From: Enterovibrio calviensis DSM 14347
GTDB lineage: Bacteria; Pseudomonadota; Gammaproteobacteria; Enterobacterales; Vibrionaceae
DNA length: 64,000 nt
Assembly (NCBI RefSeq): GCF_000621165.1
Contig: NZ_KK211217.1
Location: 62,001-126,000 of the forward strand
Direction: 5' to 3'
Part shown: piece by piece, positions 36,277 to 45,559 of the stretch
How positions within the stretch are numbered: position 1 is the stretch's first letter
How the letters are laid out: every line of letters begins with the position of its first letter
Position numbers and translations under genes: made by a program
Notes under the pieces: generated by a model
The model's database searches: none
The model's input: the letters and a program-made list of their open reading frames with translations, nothing else
Told to the model about the DNA's origin: nothing

Positions 36277-37278
36277 ATGAAGACACCATTAGACACCGGA
36301 TTTATCCATGACATCAGCCGTTTAGATCTACTGCGTCAAAAAGCCGCGAGTGGCGAGCAATCGGATGATGCAATGCGTGCAGCGGCGGAACAATTCGAAG
36401 CCTTGTTCACGCAAATGCTGTTTAAATCCATGCGCCAAGCTAACGAAGCATTCGAGTCTGATCTCGTCGATAACCGCACCTCCAAGTTCTATGAACAAAT
36501 GGCCGATGAACAGCTGTCCAGTGCGTTGTCTCGTGAAGGCTCATTAGGGCTAGCCGATTTGATTGTTCAGCAATTTAAAGGGTCACAAGGCAGTGAGCCA
36601 ATGGATGCAGGAGAGAACTCCGCCAGTGACCGTATTCAGCTTGGTCAGATACCACCGTTAGTTGCCCCGCCATTGGCTGAAAAGAATCCCAATGTGTTGC
36701 AAGAAGACACCTTCAATATGCTTGATAGGCCAACCGAGCAGACCATGATTCCAAGCCCGCATCTATTGGCAGAAAGAAATGCTGCTCCTAAGAGACCGGA
36801 AAGTAAGCCATTTGAAACACCAGACGAATTCGTCGAACGGTTAACGCCGTATGCGCAAAAAGCAGCTCGTGCGTTGGGCACCGATCCTGCCATTTTGATC
36901 GCACAAGCGGCACTTGAAACTGGATGGGGCAAGAAAGTGATCGCGAATGCGCGAGGCAGCAGCCATAACCTGTTTAACATCAAAGCTGATCCGCGTTGGG
37001 AAGGCAATAAAGTGGCCACTCAAACGTTAGAGTTTCACGATGATATTCCGGTTCAGGAAATGGCGTCATTTCGAGCATATTCGTCCTATGAGGATAGCTT
37101 TAATGACTATGTGCGCTTTCTTAATAAGAACCCAAGATACTCAACCGCGCTTCAAAGTACCGAGAAACCCGAGACATTTATTCGTGGTCTGCATCAGGCA
37201 GGGTATGCAACCGATCCACAGTATTCAGACAAAGTGATGAGCGTTTTTAGTCGGGTGAAAGGAATCATGGAGCAATAG
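36277..37278 (+). CDS. flgJ: Flagellar rod assembly protein/muramidase FlgJ
   Basis: FlgJ acts as rod cap and cuts peptidoglycan to let the rod through. The 333-residue protein joins an N-terminal rod-binding domain (AAEQFEALFTQMLFKSMR) to a C-terminal glucosaminidase domain (about 170-330) with the catalytic glutamate in LIAQAALETGWGKKV and the ARGSSHNLFNIKAD segment. It ends the flgF-J unit. Confidence 0.95.
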   Translation: MKTPLDTGFIHDISRLDLLRQKAASGEQSDDAMRAAAEQFEALFTQMLFKSMRQANEAFESDLVDNRTSKFYEQMADEQLSSALSREGSLGLADLIVQQFKGSQGSEPMDAGENSASDRIQLGQIPPLVAPPLAEKNPNVLQEDTFNMLDRPTEQTMIPSPHLLAERNAAPKRPESKPFETPDEFVERLTPYAQKAARALGTDPAILIAQAALETGWGKKVIANARGSSHNLFNIKADPRWEGNKVATQTLEFHDDIPVQEMASFRAYSSYEDSFNDYVRFLNKNPRYSTALQSTEKPETFIRGLHQAGYATDPQYSDKVMSVFSRVKGIMEQ

Positions 37279-37336
37279 GCTACGCTATTCATATAGATGA
37301 TGGCTTTAACCATACAGCCCTAAAAGGAATGGATTG

Positions 37337-37798
37337 ATGACGGAACCCCAACGACGCATCACAGAGCCTCAAAATGAGCGAATAGAAGCCAAGCAATCGC
37401 TCAATGAAGTTGGCTCTCTTCGTCGTGATCCCTTTATTCGTTCCTTTTTAGAAAAAGTGCCCGATGATGTAGGCGCAACGTTTACTGAATCGCAATTGCT
37501 GCAAGTGAAGTTGATGTACGGCACGCGAGGGAAGGCCAGTCACGCGGTTGATATTCGCACCGTGATGGGTGGGTTTGGTTGGAATTACTATTTAGTCTTA
37601 CTGTTTGGCCGTAACCGTCGTGAATTGTCGAAAGCGGAACAAACCGCCGCCAATGCATGGCGCGTCGTCCTATTGCTGGTTGGTACCTTTGCCTTGTTTT
37701 CCATGGCTGTCGTCGCGTTGTATTTACTTAAATCTTTCGCGGGCATCGATTTACTGCCGAAATTTTCTTTTGGCTTATGGTCTTGGCTCTCCTCCTAA
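37337..37798 (+). CDS. Small membrane protein of unknown function in the flagellar locus
   Basis: This 153-residue protein lies between flgJ and flgK on the same strand. The N-terminal half is soluble and charged (SLRRDPFIRSFLEKVPDDV, FTESQLLQVKLMYG). Next comes VDIRTVMGGFGWNYYLVLLFGRNRRELSKAEQ, then one strong membrane helix (about residues 110-132, VVLLLVGTFALFSMAVVALYLL). I recall small proteins of this type in Vibrio that carry a mistaken label as 3-phosphoshikimate 1-carboxyvinyltransferase; nothing here supports that activity. The position could mean a flagellar role, but its own terminator or promoter is not clear. The ATG at 37337 follows AAAGGA. Confidence 0.72.
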   Translation: MTEPQRRITEPQNERIEAKQSLNEVGSLRRDPFIRSFLEKVPDDVGATFTESQLLQVKLMYGTRGKASHAVDIRTVMGGFGWNYYLVLLFGRNRRELSKAEQTAANAWRVVLLLVGTFALFSMAVVALYLLKSFAGIDLLPKFSFGLWSWLSS

Positions 37799-37886
37799 CG
37801 GCAAGCTCTTGCCTACCTCGCAAAAAAACACCGCCAATCTGCTCCGTATCTACCCTATCTGTCAGATAAATAAAGAATAAATATCA

Positions 37887-37903
37887 TGGCATGATTCTTG
37901 AAT
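37887..37903 (+). promoter_or_regulatory. Candidate sigma-54 promoter of flgKL
   Basis: TGGCATGATTCTTGAAT has a good -24 box and correct spacing, with TTGA instead of TTGC at -12. It lies about 55 bases before flgK. Confidence 0.55.
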
Positions 37904-37957
37904 TAAAAGTTCAATACACACTTTTGTAGGTTATGCATTTTCGCATACGGAGGCAGA

Positions 37958-39835
37958 ATGGGGTTTGATCTGCTATCGCTCGGTTCCCAGGGCGTATTAA
38001 CAGCACAGCGTCAACTCAATACAACGGGTCACAACATCTCGAATGTGAATACTGAAGGCTATAGCCGACAGTCCGTTGAGCAGCGCTCCAACGATTCTGC
38101 CTATTGGTCTGCTAACCAATGGGGGCAAGGGGTTCATGCGGCTGCCGTAAGGCGTAACTACGACAAATTTGCGGTCAACGAATTCAACATCGCCACCTCT
38201 GCGCTTTCTCATGCAGCGACCCGTAATGGTCAGCTCACTATGCTTGACGACATGATGTCGCACTCGGCAAAAAAAATCCCCGAGAACATGAATGAATTCT
38301 ACGGCGCGGTCAAAGGCCTCACCGATAGTCCGAGTGACATGGGGGCACGTAAAGTCGTGCTCGAAAAATCTCGTTTAGTCTCTGCCGGTTTGAATGACAT
38401 TAACACCATGCTGCAGGCGCAAGAAATGGATACCACGGTTGAAATCGATGCGACGCTGACCCGCATGAATGATATTGGCCGAGAGATTGTCGATATTCAT
38501 AAGGCATTGTTGAAAAGCCAATCAGTCGATAACGATTTACTCGACCGTCATCAGCGCTTGATCAATGAGTTGTCTGAATTTACGCAGGTCAGCATTAACC
38601 AACGCGACGACGGCCTTTACAATGTCATTATTGGCAGCGGACACACACTAGTGTCTGGCCTTCACTCCAGTGAACTTCGCACGGTTCCTGGTGTGCCTGA
38701 CCATCAGAAACGACGGTTAGCCTTGGTAGAAGGTAAGGCACTTAAGCCTATTGATAACGATGATATACGCGGAAGGCTGGGCGCCATGTTCGAATATCGT
38801 GATAAGACTTTAGGTCAAGCGCGTGATGAACTTGGACGACTAGCAGCAGGCTTTGCCATGTCAATCAATGATCTTCAGCGCCAAGGTTATGATCTCAGCG
38901 GAAACGTTGGTGGCGATATCTTTGTTGACTTCAACAGTGAAAACATCGCGCGTGACCGGGTGATAAAAAGCCCTGACTCTACGGCTGACATGAAAGTGTA
39001 CATCGCCGATTTGTCGAAGCTTAAGATTGGGGACTACCAATTAAAGTATGACGGCAGTCAATATACCTTGGTTGATCCTGATAAAAATACCATGTCGGTA
39101 GCGCCATCAGGTACACCACCGACGATCAGTGTTGATGGCCTTAATATTCAACTCGACACGGGTCTAGTTGCTGGTGAGAGAGTGATCATTCGTCCTGTAC
39201 GTCAAGCGGCAGGTCAAATCGGCGTGACAATGGAAGATTCGGCAAAAATTGCCGCACAAAGTTATGTTAGTTCGAAGTCACAGTTAACCGGGCAAGGAGA
39301 CTTGAAAATTCTTCAGCCCGGCGCACAGCAAGAGTTTCAGGTCGCTATTTCACCGGATGCTTCTCAGTTTGCTGTGCTTGATATGAAGGGCAATATTTTG
39401 CTCGCCCCGCAGTCTTACCCGCCAAATACCCCCGTGAATGTGAATGGTACTGTGTTTGAGTTAACCGGGGGAGCGGCGCCAGAAGACGTTTTTTCTGTCA
39501 GTCTTGTCCCTGCAGACGGTGAGAACGGCAACTTGATCCGTATGCAGAAACTACAGACCCAAAAGCTGATGGATGGTGGGCGCTCGAGTCTGATTGATGT
39601 TTACGAAGGTTTAAACACCGACCTAGGGGTACAAAAAGCCTCTTACGTTCGTCTTGAGGACGTTAGCCGTGTTGAACACGATGCCGCATCGGGGCGCGTT
39701 GCCGAAATATCAGGGGTTAACCTTGATGAAGAAGCGGCCAACATGATGAAGTTCCAGCACGCCTACATGGCGTCGTCTCGTATCATGACGGCGGCAAATG
39801 AAACGTTTGAAACCCTGCTAAACGCAACCCGATAA
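37958..39835 (+). CDS. flgK: Flagellar hook-filament junction protein FlgK
   Basis: FlgK is the first hook-associated protein joining hook and filament. The 625-residue protein has the N-terminal MGFDLLSLGSQGVLTAQRQLNTTGHNISNVNTEGYSRQ motif (helix then GHNISN turn) and the C-terminal LDEEAANMMKFQHAYMASSRIMTAANETFETLL helix. A GGAGG site precedes the ATG. The size is in the Vibrio range. flgL follows after 11 bases. Confidence 0.96.
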   Translation: MGFDLLSLGSQGVLTAQRQLNTTGHNISNVNTEGYSRQSVEQRSNDSAYWSANQWGQGVHAAAVRRNYDKFAVNEFNIATSALSHAATRNGQLTMLDDMMSHSAKKIPENMNEFYGAVKGLTDSPSDMGARKVVLEKSRLVSAGLNDINTMLQAQEMDTTVEIDATLTRMNDIGREIVDIHKALLKSQSVDNDLLDRHQRLINELSEFTQVSINQRDDGLYNVIIGSGHTLVSGLHSSELRTVPGVPDHQKRRLALVEGKALKPIDNDDIRGRLGAMFEYRDKTLGQARDELGRLAAGFAMSINDLQRQGYDLSGNVGGDIFVDFNSENIARDRVIKSPDSTADMKVYIADLSKLKIGDYQLKYDGSQYTLVDPDKNTMSVAPSGTPPTISVDGLNIQLDTGLVAGERVIIRPVRQAAGQIGVTMEDSAKIAAQSYVSSKSQLTGQGDLKILQPGAQQEFQVAISPDASQFAVLDMKGNILLAPQSYPPNTPVNVNGTVFELTGGAAPEDVFSVSLVPADGENGNLIRMQKLQTQKLMDGGRSSLIDVYEGLNTDLGVQKASYVRLEDVSRVEHDAASGRVAEISGVNLDEEAANMMKFQHAYMASSRIMTAANETFETLLNATR

Positions 39836-39846
39836 GGATGTGAGTA

Positions 39847-41040
39847 ATGATTAGCCGCATTGCCAGTTTTCATAACTATCAATCAGTGTCGAATGACTTG
39901 ATGCGCCAGCAGGTGAAATTGCAGGATAACCAAGATCAGCTTGCGACAGGTAAGCGTGTGTTGACCTCTGGCGACGATCCTGTTGCATCCATATATATTC
40001 AGAACTTCAGTCAACAAGACAAACAACTCGATCAATACATTGATTCCATCACGTTGGCTCGAAACCGCCAAACCCGTGCCGAAATTGCCATTGATGACGC
40101 AGAGCAATTGACGGACAGCGCCAAACGAAAAACCATGGAAATGATCAATGGTTCGTTGTCGGACGATGATAGAAGCGCACACCGTCAGGATTTGAAAGGT
40201 CTCTACGATAACTTCATGAACTTGGTGAATGCCAAAGATGAGTCCGGCAATTTCTTGTTTGCGGGTACGCAATCGAGCAAGCAACCGTTTTATCGTGATG
40301 GCGCAGGTAGTGTTCGTTACGCGGGAGATAGTTATCACCGCACGGCGCAAGTGGCTCCAGCCGTGGAAGTACAAACGAGCGACCCTGGCGATGAAGTATT
40401 CATGGAAATCGAAAATCCTTTTGGGGATTACCAGCCCGAGTATGAGCTGCAAAGCGGGTCGCTATTACTGCTTTCCAGCGCCACAAACAGCAACAATGCT
40501 GATATCTCGGACTATGCGGTGACGTTCAATGTTGATACCAATGGGCAAACACAATACGAACTCATGCAAAATGGTGCGGTTGTCAGCACCGGCATGTATG
40601 ACCCGCAAGATGGCGTTCAGTTTGGTACGCTAACCATGCGTTTCGAGGGTGAAATGCTAGACGGCGACACCATTGCCCTAGAGCGCCAAGAGACCTTCAA
40701 TGTCTTTGATGCGTTCAAGCGAGGTATCGACTTGTCTCATGAAAGCATCTTTGACGCGTCCGCCACCGCCGAATTGCACCAGGTGACTGAGCAGTTCTCT
40801 GCAGCGTTTCAGCATTTGAACAAAACGCGTTCAGAAGTGGGTACACGCTTGACGACGCTTGATCGCCAAGAGAGCATGCATCGTGACTTCAAACTGGTCT
40901 TGAATCGCTCACTGGGTACCATGGAAGATTTGGATTATTCCACAGCGGTGATCGAAATGAATGAGAACCTATTGGCGTTGCAAGCGTCCCAGCAAGCATT
41001 TTCAAAAGCCAAAGATTTGACCTTGTTTAACTACATATAA
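39847..41040 (+). CDS. flgL: Flagellar hook-filament junction protein FlgL
   Basis: FlgL is the second hook-filament junction subunit. The 397-residue protein has a flagellin-like N-terminus (DNQDQLATGKRVLTSGDDPVASI) and C-terminus (ENLLALQASQQAFSKAKDLTLFNYI), with a variable middle. It ends the flgK-flgL pair. FlgN upstream is its likely chaperone. Confidence 0.95.
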   Translation: MISRIASFHNYQSVSNDLMRQQVKLQDNQDQLATGKRVLTSGDDPVASIYIQNFSQQDKQLDQYIDSITLARNRQTRAEIAIDDAEQLTDSAKRKTMEMINGSLSDDDRSAHRQDLKGLYDNFMNLVNAKDESGNFLFAGTQSSKQPFYRDGAGSVRYAGDSYHRTAQVAPAVEVQTSDPGDEVFMEIENPFGDYQPEYELQSGSLLLLSSATNSNNADISDYAVTFNVDTNGQTQYELMQNGAVVSTGMYDPQDGVQFGTLTMRFEGEMLDGDTIALERQETFNVFDAFKRGIDLSHESIFDASATAELHQVTEQFSAAFQHLNKTRSEVGTRLTTLDRQESMHRDFKLVLNRSLGTMEDLDYSTAVIEMNENLLALQASQQAFSKAKDLTLFNYI

Positions 41041-41063
41041 GGTCAAAGTCACTCCCGATCTCC

Positions 41064-41951
41064 TTATCTAAATAGCCGACGAAATGCCGTCGGCGTCATG
41101 CCTTTCGCTGCTCGAAACTGACGATTGAAATTCGACAGGTTGGTAAACCCGACTTGTTCGGACACCACAGAAACCGCAATGTTTGATCGTATCAACCATT
41201 CGCATGCTTTGCCTAAGCGATGATTTTTCAAATGATCTGAGAAGCTTTCGGCAAAGTGTTTTTCGAACATGCGATAGACCGAGCTTTCACTCATGTGGAG
41301 GTGTTTGCAGATATCTTCAACAGAAATTTGCGTGTTGTAGTTGTCGGCGATAAACTGCTGCGCTTTTTCCAGCTTGTCGAAAATCGGCGTATCTTTCGCC
41401 ACATAAAAGCAGAAGGGGCGAGAAGTCAGTGTCTGCGCTGATTTGTCTTCACATAGCAGCATAAGGATTTCCACCACCCGCAAAAATTGCGCGGAGGGTT
41501 TCAGCTGCGACGCACCATTCATCAAAGGGTACAAAGCATCGAACGTCGCTTTGGACAACTTAAGCCCTTTGTTGGCGCGTACCAATAAGTCGCTGACGGC
41601 AGACATTGCCGGCACGGTGACCATCAAGGACTGTAACCAAGACTGATCAAGCCAAAGTACATGAGAACTGCTGGGCGTTTCCGGCGTGGCCGTAGATGAG
41701 ACGCAGGTCAGCATGTGCGGTAAGCCGGGGCCTGTGAGGTAGGCATTGTTGTTTGATGCATCGCCGATGTAATCATCAATGATGATTTTGCCTGGCGACA
41801 CGTTGAGGGGATCGTAATACAGCACCAGTTCAATTTCATCGTGATAGTGCCAACCACATTGCACACCAGTCTTAGATTCTGTGCAGTGGTAATCGGCAAA
41901 GTGCCAGCTAGGGCTGACATCTTTGTGGACGCGTTCGATGATTGGTCGCAT
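41064..41951 (-). CDS. AraC-family transcription regulator
   Basis: The 295-residue protein has an N-terminal cupin-like sensor domain (WHYHDEIELVLYYDP, histidines typical of a cupin pocket) and a C-terminal double helix-turn-helix (about 195-295, ISVEDICKHLHMSESSVYRMFEKHF and VSEQVGFTNLSNFNRQFRAAKG), the AraC signature. It diverges from the MFS transporter at 42133 with a 180-base shared promoter region. It probably controls that transporter in response to a sugar or related molecule. The pair interrupts the flagellar locus. Confidence 0.9.
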   Translation of the reverse strand: MRPIIERVHKDVSPSWHFADYHCTESKTGVQCGWHYHDEIELVLYYDPLNVSPGKIIIDDYIGDASNNNAYLTGPGLPHMLTCVSSTATPETPSSSHVLWLDQSWLQSLMVTVPAMSAVSDLLVRANKGLKLSKATFDALYPLMNGASQLKPSAQFLRVVEILMLLCEDKSAQTLTSRPFCFYVAKDTPIFDKLEKAQQFIADNYNTQISVEDICKHLHMSESSVYRMFEKHFAESFSDHLKNHRLGKACEWLIRSNIAVSVVSEQVGFTNLSNFNRQFRAAKGMTPTAFRRLFR

Positions 41952-42132
41952 GGCGTTGTCTCAACGAATAAATGGTTGGAGTAGCCATACTTTTACCCAG
42001 ATTGTCAGTGGGTTAAAAGAAAATGAAGGAATAGTATCAGTGGTTGCGCGATAGATATCACATGAGATGCATATTTATCCCTAAACTGCACCACAAGTTA
42101 AAACCGAAACTCACGATTACTGAGAGATATTG

Positions 42133-43353
42133 ATGAAAAACTATGTCAGTTTTTTAACGAAGAAAGCGACAGTCAGCTATTTGCTGGTTAGCCTGTTTAG
42201 CGGGCTAAGTGGTGGCTTCTTTTATCCACTTTTAGGGATCTTTGTTGTCGATGGATTGAATGCGTCGCCGCTACAAATGGGCGTGTTTTTGGCTGTTTCA
42301 ATTTTCAGCGGTGTGATTGTGTCGCAACGCATTGCCAAACTGTCTGATTTGGGCTGGGAACGCCGTAAAATCATTATGTTGTCGCAGAGTGCTTTTGTTG
42401 TTGTGATGGCACTCTTTATGTTTATCCGCGATTTTTATCTGGCATTGGCGGTGATGGTATTCATTGCGAGTTTCACTGCTGCTGCGATGCCACAAACCTT
42501 TGCCGTCGGGCGAGAGTTTGCCGACAAAAATCTGGGGGATAAGAGCACACTGTTTGTGTCCTTGATGCGTGCCATGCTGTCGTTGTCTTGGGTGATTGGC
42601 CCTCCATTGGCTTTCATTCTTTATGATGCAGTGGGATTCAATGGCGCGTTTATGTTTGCAGCAACGACCATGGTGATTTCTGTGCTGATCGTTTGGCGTA
42701 TGTTCCCGTCAAACAAGGTGCAAGATACGGAGACCAATAGTGTTACGGACGTTCGTCAACCTTGGCGAAAAGTCCCTGGTGCGCCTCTTTATCTGATTGC
42801 GGTGTTCATGTTGTTTTTTGCAAATAACATGTACGTGATGTCGATACCGCTGTATGTCACCAAAGAACTCTCGCTAGCAGGCTCTGTGGCTGGGCAAATA
42901 TTAGGACTGGCTGCATTTATTGAAATTCCGGTGATGGTATTGGCGGGCCTTTGGGCGGCCAAAGTAGCACCGCAACGATTAATGGTGCTGAGTGCGATAT
43001 CGGCGAGTGCGTTTTACGGCTTGTTGTTTAATGCAGAAGCTTTGTGGCAAATCTATGCCTTGCAGGTACTGAATGGTTTCGCCATTGGTATCAGTGCAAG
43101 CCTTGGCATGGTGGTTATTCAAAACAAAATGCCAAACCAGATGGGGGTTGCAACGACGTTGTTTAACAACGCGATCATGATTGCGAGCCTAGCGTCGAGC
43201 GTGACTGTGGGCATTGTGGCCGAGCTTCATAACTATCACAGTGTGTTCCTTGTGATGCTGGTGGCAGGAACGATGGCCTTAGGGTTGTTGCTTGTCTCTG
43301 CGAGAGAAACGCGGCGTCCGCCATGCGTCATCAACGTGGCGGCAGAAGCTTAA
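42133..43353 (+). CDS. MFS transporter, sugar-efflux (SetA-like) type
   Basis: This 406-residue inner-membrane protein has about twelve hydrophobic segments and an MFS loop with positive charge (IAKLSDLGWERRKIIMLSQ, between helices 2 and 3). It resembles the SetA/SetB family of sugar efflux transporters, for example in MRAMLSLSWVIGPPLAFILYDAVGFNGAF and the FAIGISASLGMVVIQNKMP segment. The substrate is unknown. A TTG at 42130 could also serve as start. It is controlled, by inference, by the divergent AraC-type gene. Confidence 0.82.
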   Translation: MKNYVSFLTKKATVSYLLVSLFSGLSGGFFYPLLGIFVVDGLNASPLQMGVFLAVSIFSGVIVSQRIAKLSDLGWERRKIIMLSQSAFVVVMALFMFIRDFYLALAVMVFIASFTAAAMPQTFAVGREFADKNLGDKSTLFVSLMRAMLSLSWVIGPPLAFILYDAVGFNGAFMFAATTMVISVLIVWRMFPSNKVQDTETNSVTDVRQPWRKVPGAPLYLIAVFMLFFANNMYVMSIPLYVTKELSLAGSVAGQILGLAAFIEIPVMVLAGLWAAKVAPQRLMVLSAISASAFYGLLFNAEALWQIYALQVLNGFAIGISASLGMVVIQNKMPNQMGVATTLFNNAIMIASLASSVTVGIVAELHNYHSVFLVMLVAGTMALGLLLVSARETRRPPCVINVAAEA

Positions 43354-43371
43354 GCTATTTCTGTTAAACAT

Positions 43372-43402
43372 AAAAAGGTCAGCGAATGCTGACCTTTTTC
43401 TT
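43372..43402. terminator. Terminator between the MFS gene and the TPR gene
   Basis: AAAAAGGTCAGC and GCTGACCTTTTT form a 12-bp stem around GAAT with A and T tracts, so it can work in both directions for the two convergent genes. Confidence 0.93.
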
Positions 43403-43462
43403 TTCAATCAGCGCCTATTCAGCAATTGTAGAGCAGGTGAAGTGCTGTGTTGAGCTAGCACG

Positions 43463-45559
43463 CTAGTTTGCTTGAATCTGACGGGCAATCGATTCCAGCA
43501 GCCGGTACTTGTTCTCCAACATTGGTGGGTAGAAATAGCCAAATTCATTGTCACAATACAGGGGGTGTGGTGTCGAGTAATCCGAATCCTTTTGCCCTGC
43601 AAAGAAAACATGGCAAGGCGTTCCAACGGCGGTAGTGAGTCGATGAACGGCTGTACCGGCCGTGATGACAGCATCCAGTTGTTTGATGACAGCGGCCGTG
43701 CCTTCGAAGTCATCCCTCAGATCCAATCCTTCTAGCTGCAACACGTCAACGCCGGAGCGTTTGGCTATCTTTTTCAGCTCCTTTGAGCAATCGCCGTACT
43801 GAAGGTTGATAAAGAGGGCATTCGGAAACTGCTTAACCAGATGTGCGACTTCTTCTGCAATCAAATAGTGAATATTTCGGGTTGCCGCGGCTAGGCCGCT
43901 TCGCCAGCAAAGACCAATCAATTGTTTATTGGGGTGGGCTTCGCGAATCGCTTCAAGGCGAGACTGCCAGTGTTCAGACACCGCTTGGCCTAAGTCGATA
44001 TATGCGGCTTGGTAAACGTGACGACCATGTGTTTGATAACACATAGCAGCCAAACTGCCGCCAGCCACCCAGCTAGTAATATCATCCATCACATCTTTGG
44101 GGACATCGATATCTTGGTGATCAATACGCTTAATCGGCACAATGATGGCTTCTGGGAAAGCGCGACGCAAAATAGGCTCAAGACGAGGGTCACAGGCCAC
44201 ATAGACCTTTTTGCTGTTTTCTAGTACCAATTTGAGGTTATGGAAGTAAAGGATCTCATCCCCAACACCTTGCTCTGGCATCACTAAAACAATGTCATCT
44301 TTAGGGCGGGCTAAGTTCCATTGTGGCAGCGCGCCTTGGTAGCGCAATCGACGGCCACAGGCCAAGCCCAACTCGTTAGTACGATAGTAGTTTTCCCACT
44401 CTTCCAAGGTACGATAAACAAAGCAAGCATTGAACCCCGCTTCAATGTCGTCAGGGAATGCTTGCATGTGGTTTTCAAGTAATGCTTTTGATGCGAGTGC
44501 TTCGCCTTTATACCAAAGCACTTCGGCGAGATAGAGCGACAGACGTTGTTGGTTTTCTTTATTCGCCAAAGTCGACGCGGTCTCAATGTGTTTCTGGCAA
44601 TCAAGAATGGCCGTGGTGGTGAAGTTATGGCGCGATCTTAATAGATTGAAGCTTGCGGTGGCGAGACGGTATCTTAAGTCGGCATCATTCGGGTGCTGCC
44701 TGCTGTACTCGAGCGCGATGCGATACGCTTCCAACCAATTGGCGTCTTTTTCGTAGCTTTGAACCAGCAATCGGCACAGCAAAGAATTATCAGGCCAGTG
44801 CTTTAAACCTTGTCGGCAAACATCTCTTGCCGCTTTGTATTCGCCCAGCTTTATTTCGCAATGGCTGAGTAAGATAAAGAACTCGTTGTCAGAAAACTCA
44901 ACATCAAAAGCGCGAAGCAGTGTTTGTCGAGCGAGTCCGAAGTTTTCGTCTCCAAGTTGCAGCTTTGCCAGTCCGAGTAAAGCCTTGGGCACATCGCCCG
45001 CCACACTGATCACAGCTTGATAAAGTTGCTTCGCTTGTTCTTTATTACCCTCAGCGAAAAATTTGTCGGCAAGGGTCAAGGTTTCCAACACTTCGGCATC
45101 AATCGCGCTGGCAGCCTGAGACTGCACATTGGCTTGATACTTTGCCGTTCGGCGGCTTTCACCCACGTTGCCGATCGCTGCGGTAAGCTGTTGCCGCATG
45201 GTGAGCAAATCTTGGTGCTCAGGCGCGACAGCCAACAAACTGTCGACGATCTCAAGTGCTTCCTTGTTTATACCTTGTTGCAGCAGTATCTGAGCTTTAT
45301 CAAAAAGCAGAGAGCCGTCGCCCGGTTCAATGGTTAGTGCTTTATCGAGCTTATGCAGAGCGTCTTGCCAATTCCCTTTCTCAACGTCAAGCACAGCAAG
45401 CACTTGGAGCACGGGCACGGCGTCTGGTGCCAGTTGCAGTATTTGCTCAAAGATCTCACGAGCTTCATCTTTTTTCTGATGCTGATACAAGCTAACGCCC
45501 TGCTCAAAGGCTTGTTCAAGCGTTAAGGCATTGCCTTGAGATTCGGAAACTTTGGTCAT
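43463..45559 (-). CDS. TPR protein with glycosyltransferase-like C-terminal domain
   Basis: The 698-residue cytoplasmic-looking protein has no signal peptide. The first 380 or so residues carry many tetratricopeptide-like helical repeats (for example EQAFEQGVSLYQHQKKDEAREIF, QAKQLYQAVISVAGDVPKALLGLAKL). The last 280 residues look like a GT-B type glycosyltransferase-like domain, with VMPEQGVGDEILYFHNL, VYVACDPRLEPILRRAFPEA, IGLCWRSG and ITAGTAVHRLTTAVGTPCHVF. This plan is used by TPR-linked sugar transferases found next to flagellins in some marine bacteria. It lies divergently beside flagellin gene 1, so flagellin glycosylation is a reasonable guess. No enzyme activity can be proven by eye. 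Confidence 0.8.
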   Translation of the reverse strand: MTKVSESQGNALTLEQAFEQGVSLYQHQKKDEAREIFEQILQLAPDAVPVLQVLAVLDVEKGNWQDALHKLDKALTIEPGDGSLLFDKAQILLQQGINKEALEIVDSLLAVAPEHQDLLTMRQQLTAAIGNVGESRRTAKYQANVQSQAASAIDAEVLETLTLADKFFAEGNKEQAKQLYQAVISVAGDVPKALLGLAKLQLGDENFGLARQTLLRAFDVEFSDNEFFILLSHCEIKLGEYKAARDVCRQGLKHWPDNSLLCRLLVQSYEKDANWLEAYRIALEYSRQHPNDADLRYRLATASFNLLRSRHNFTTTAILDCQKHIETASTLANKENQQRLSLYLAEVLWYKGEALASKALLENHMQAFPDDIEAGFNACFVYRTLEEWENYYRTNELGLACGRRLRYQGALPQWNLARPKDDIVLVMPEQGVGDEILYFHNLKLVLENSKKVYVACDPRLEPILRRAFPEAIIVPIKRIDHQDIDVPKDVMDDITSWVAGGSLAAMCYQTHGRHVYQAAYIDLGQAVSEHWQSRLEAIREAHPNKQLIGLCWRSGLAAATRNIHYLIAEEVAHLVKQFPNALFINLQYGDCSKELKKIAKRSGVDVLQLEGLDLRDDFEGTAAVIKQLDAVITAGTAVHRLTTAVGTPCHVFFAGQKDSDYSTPHPLYCDNEFGYFYPPMLENKYRLLESIARQIQAN

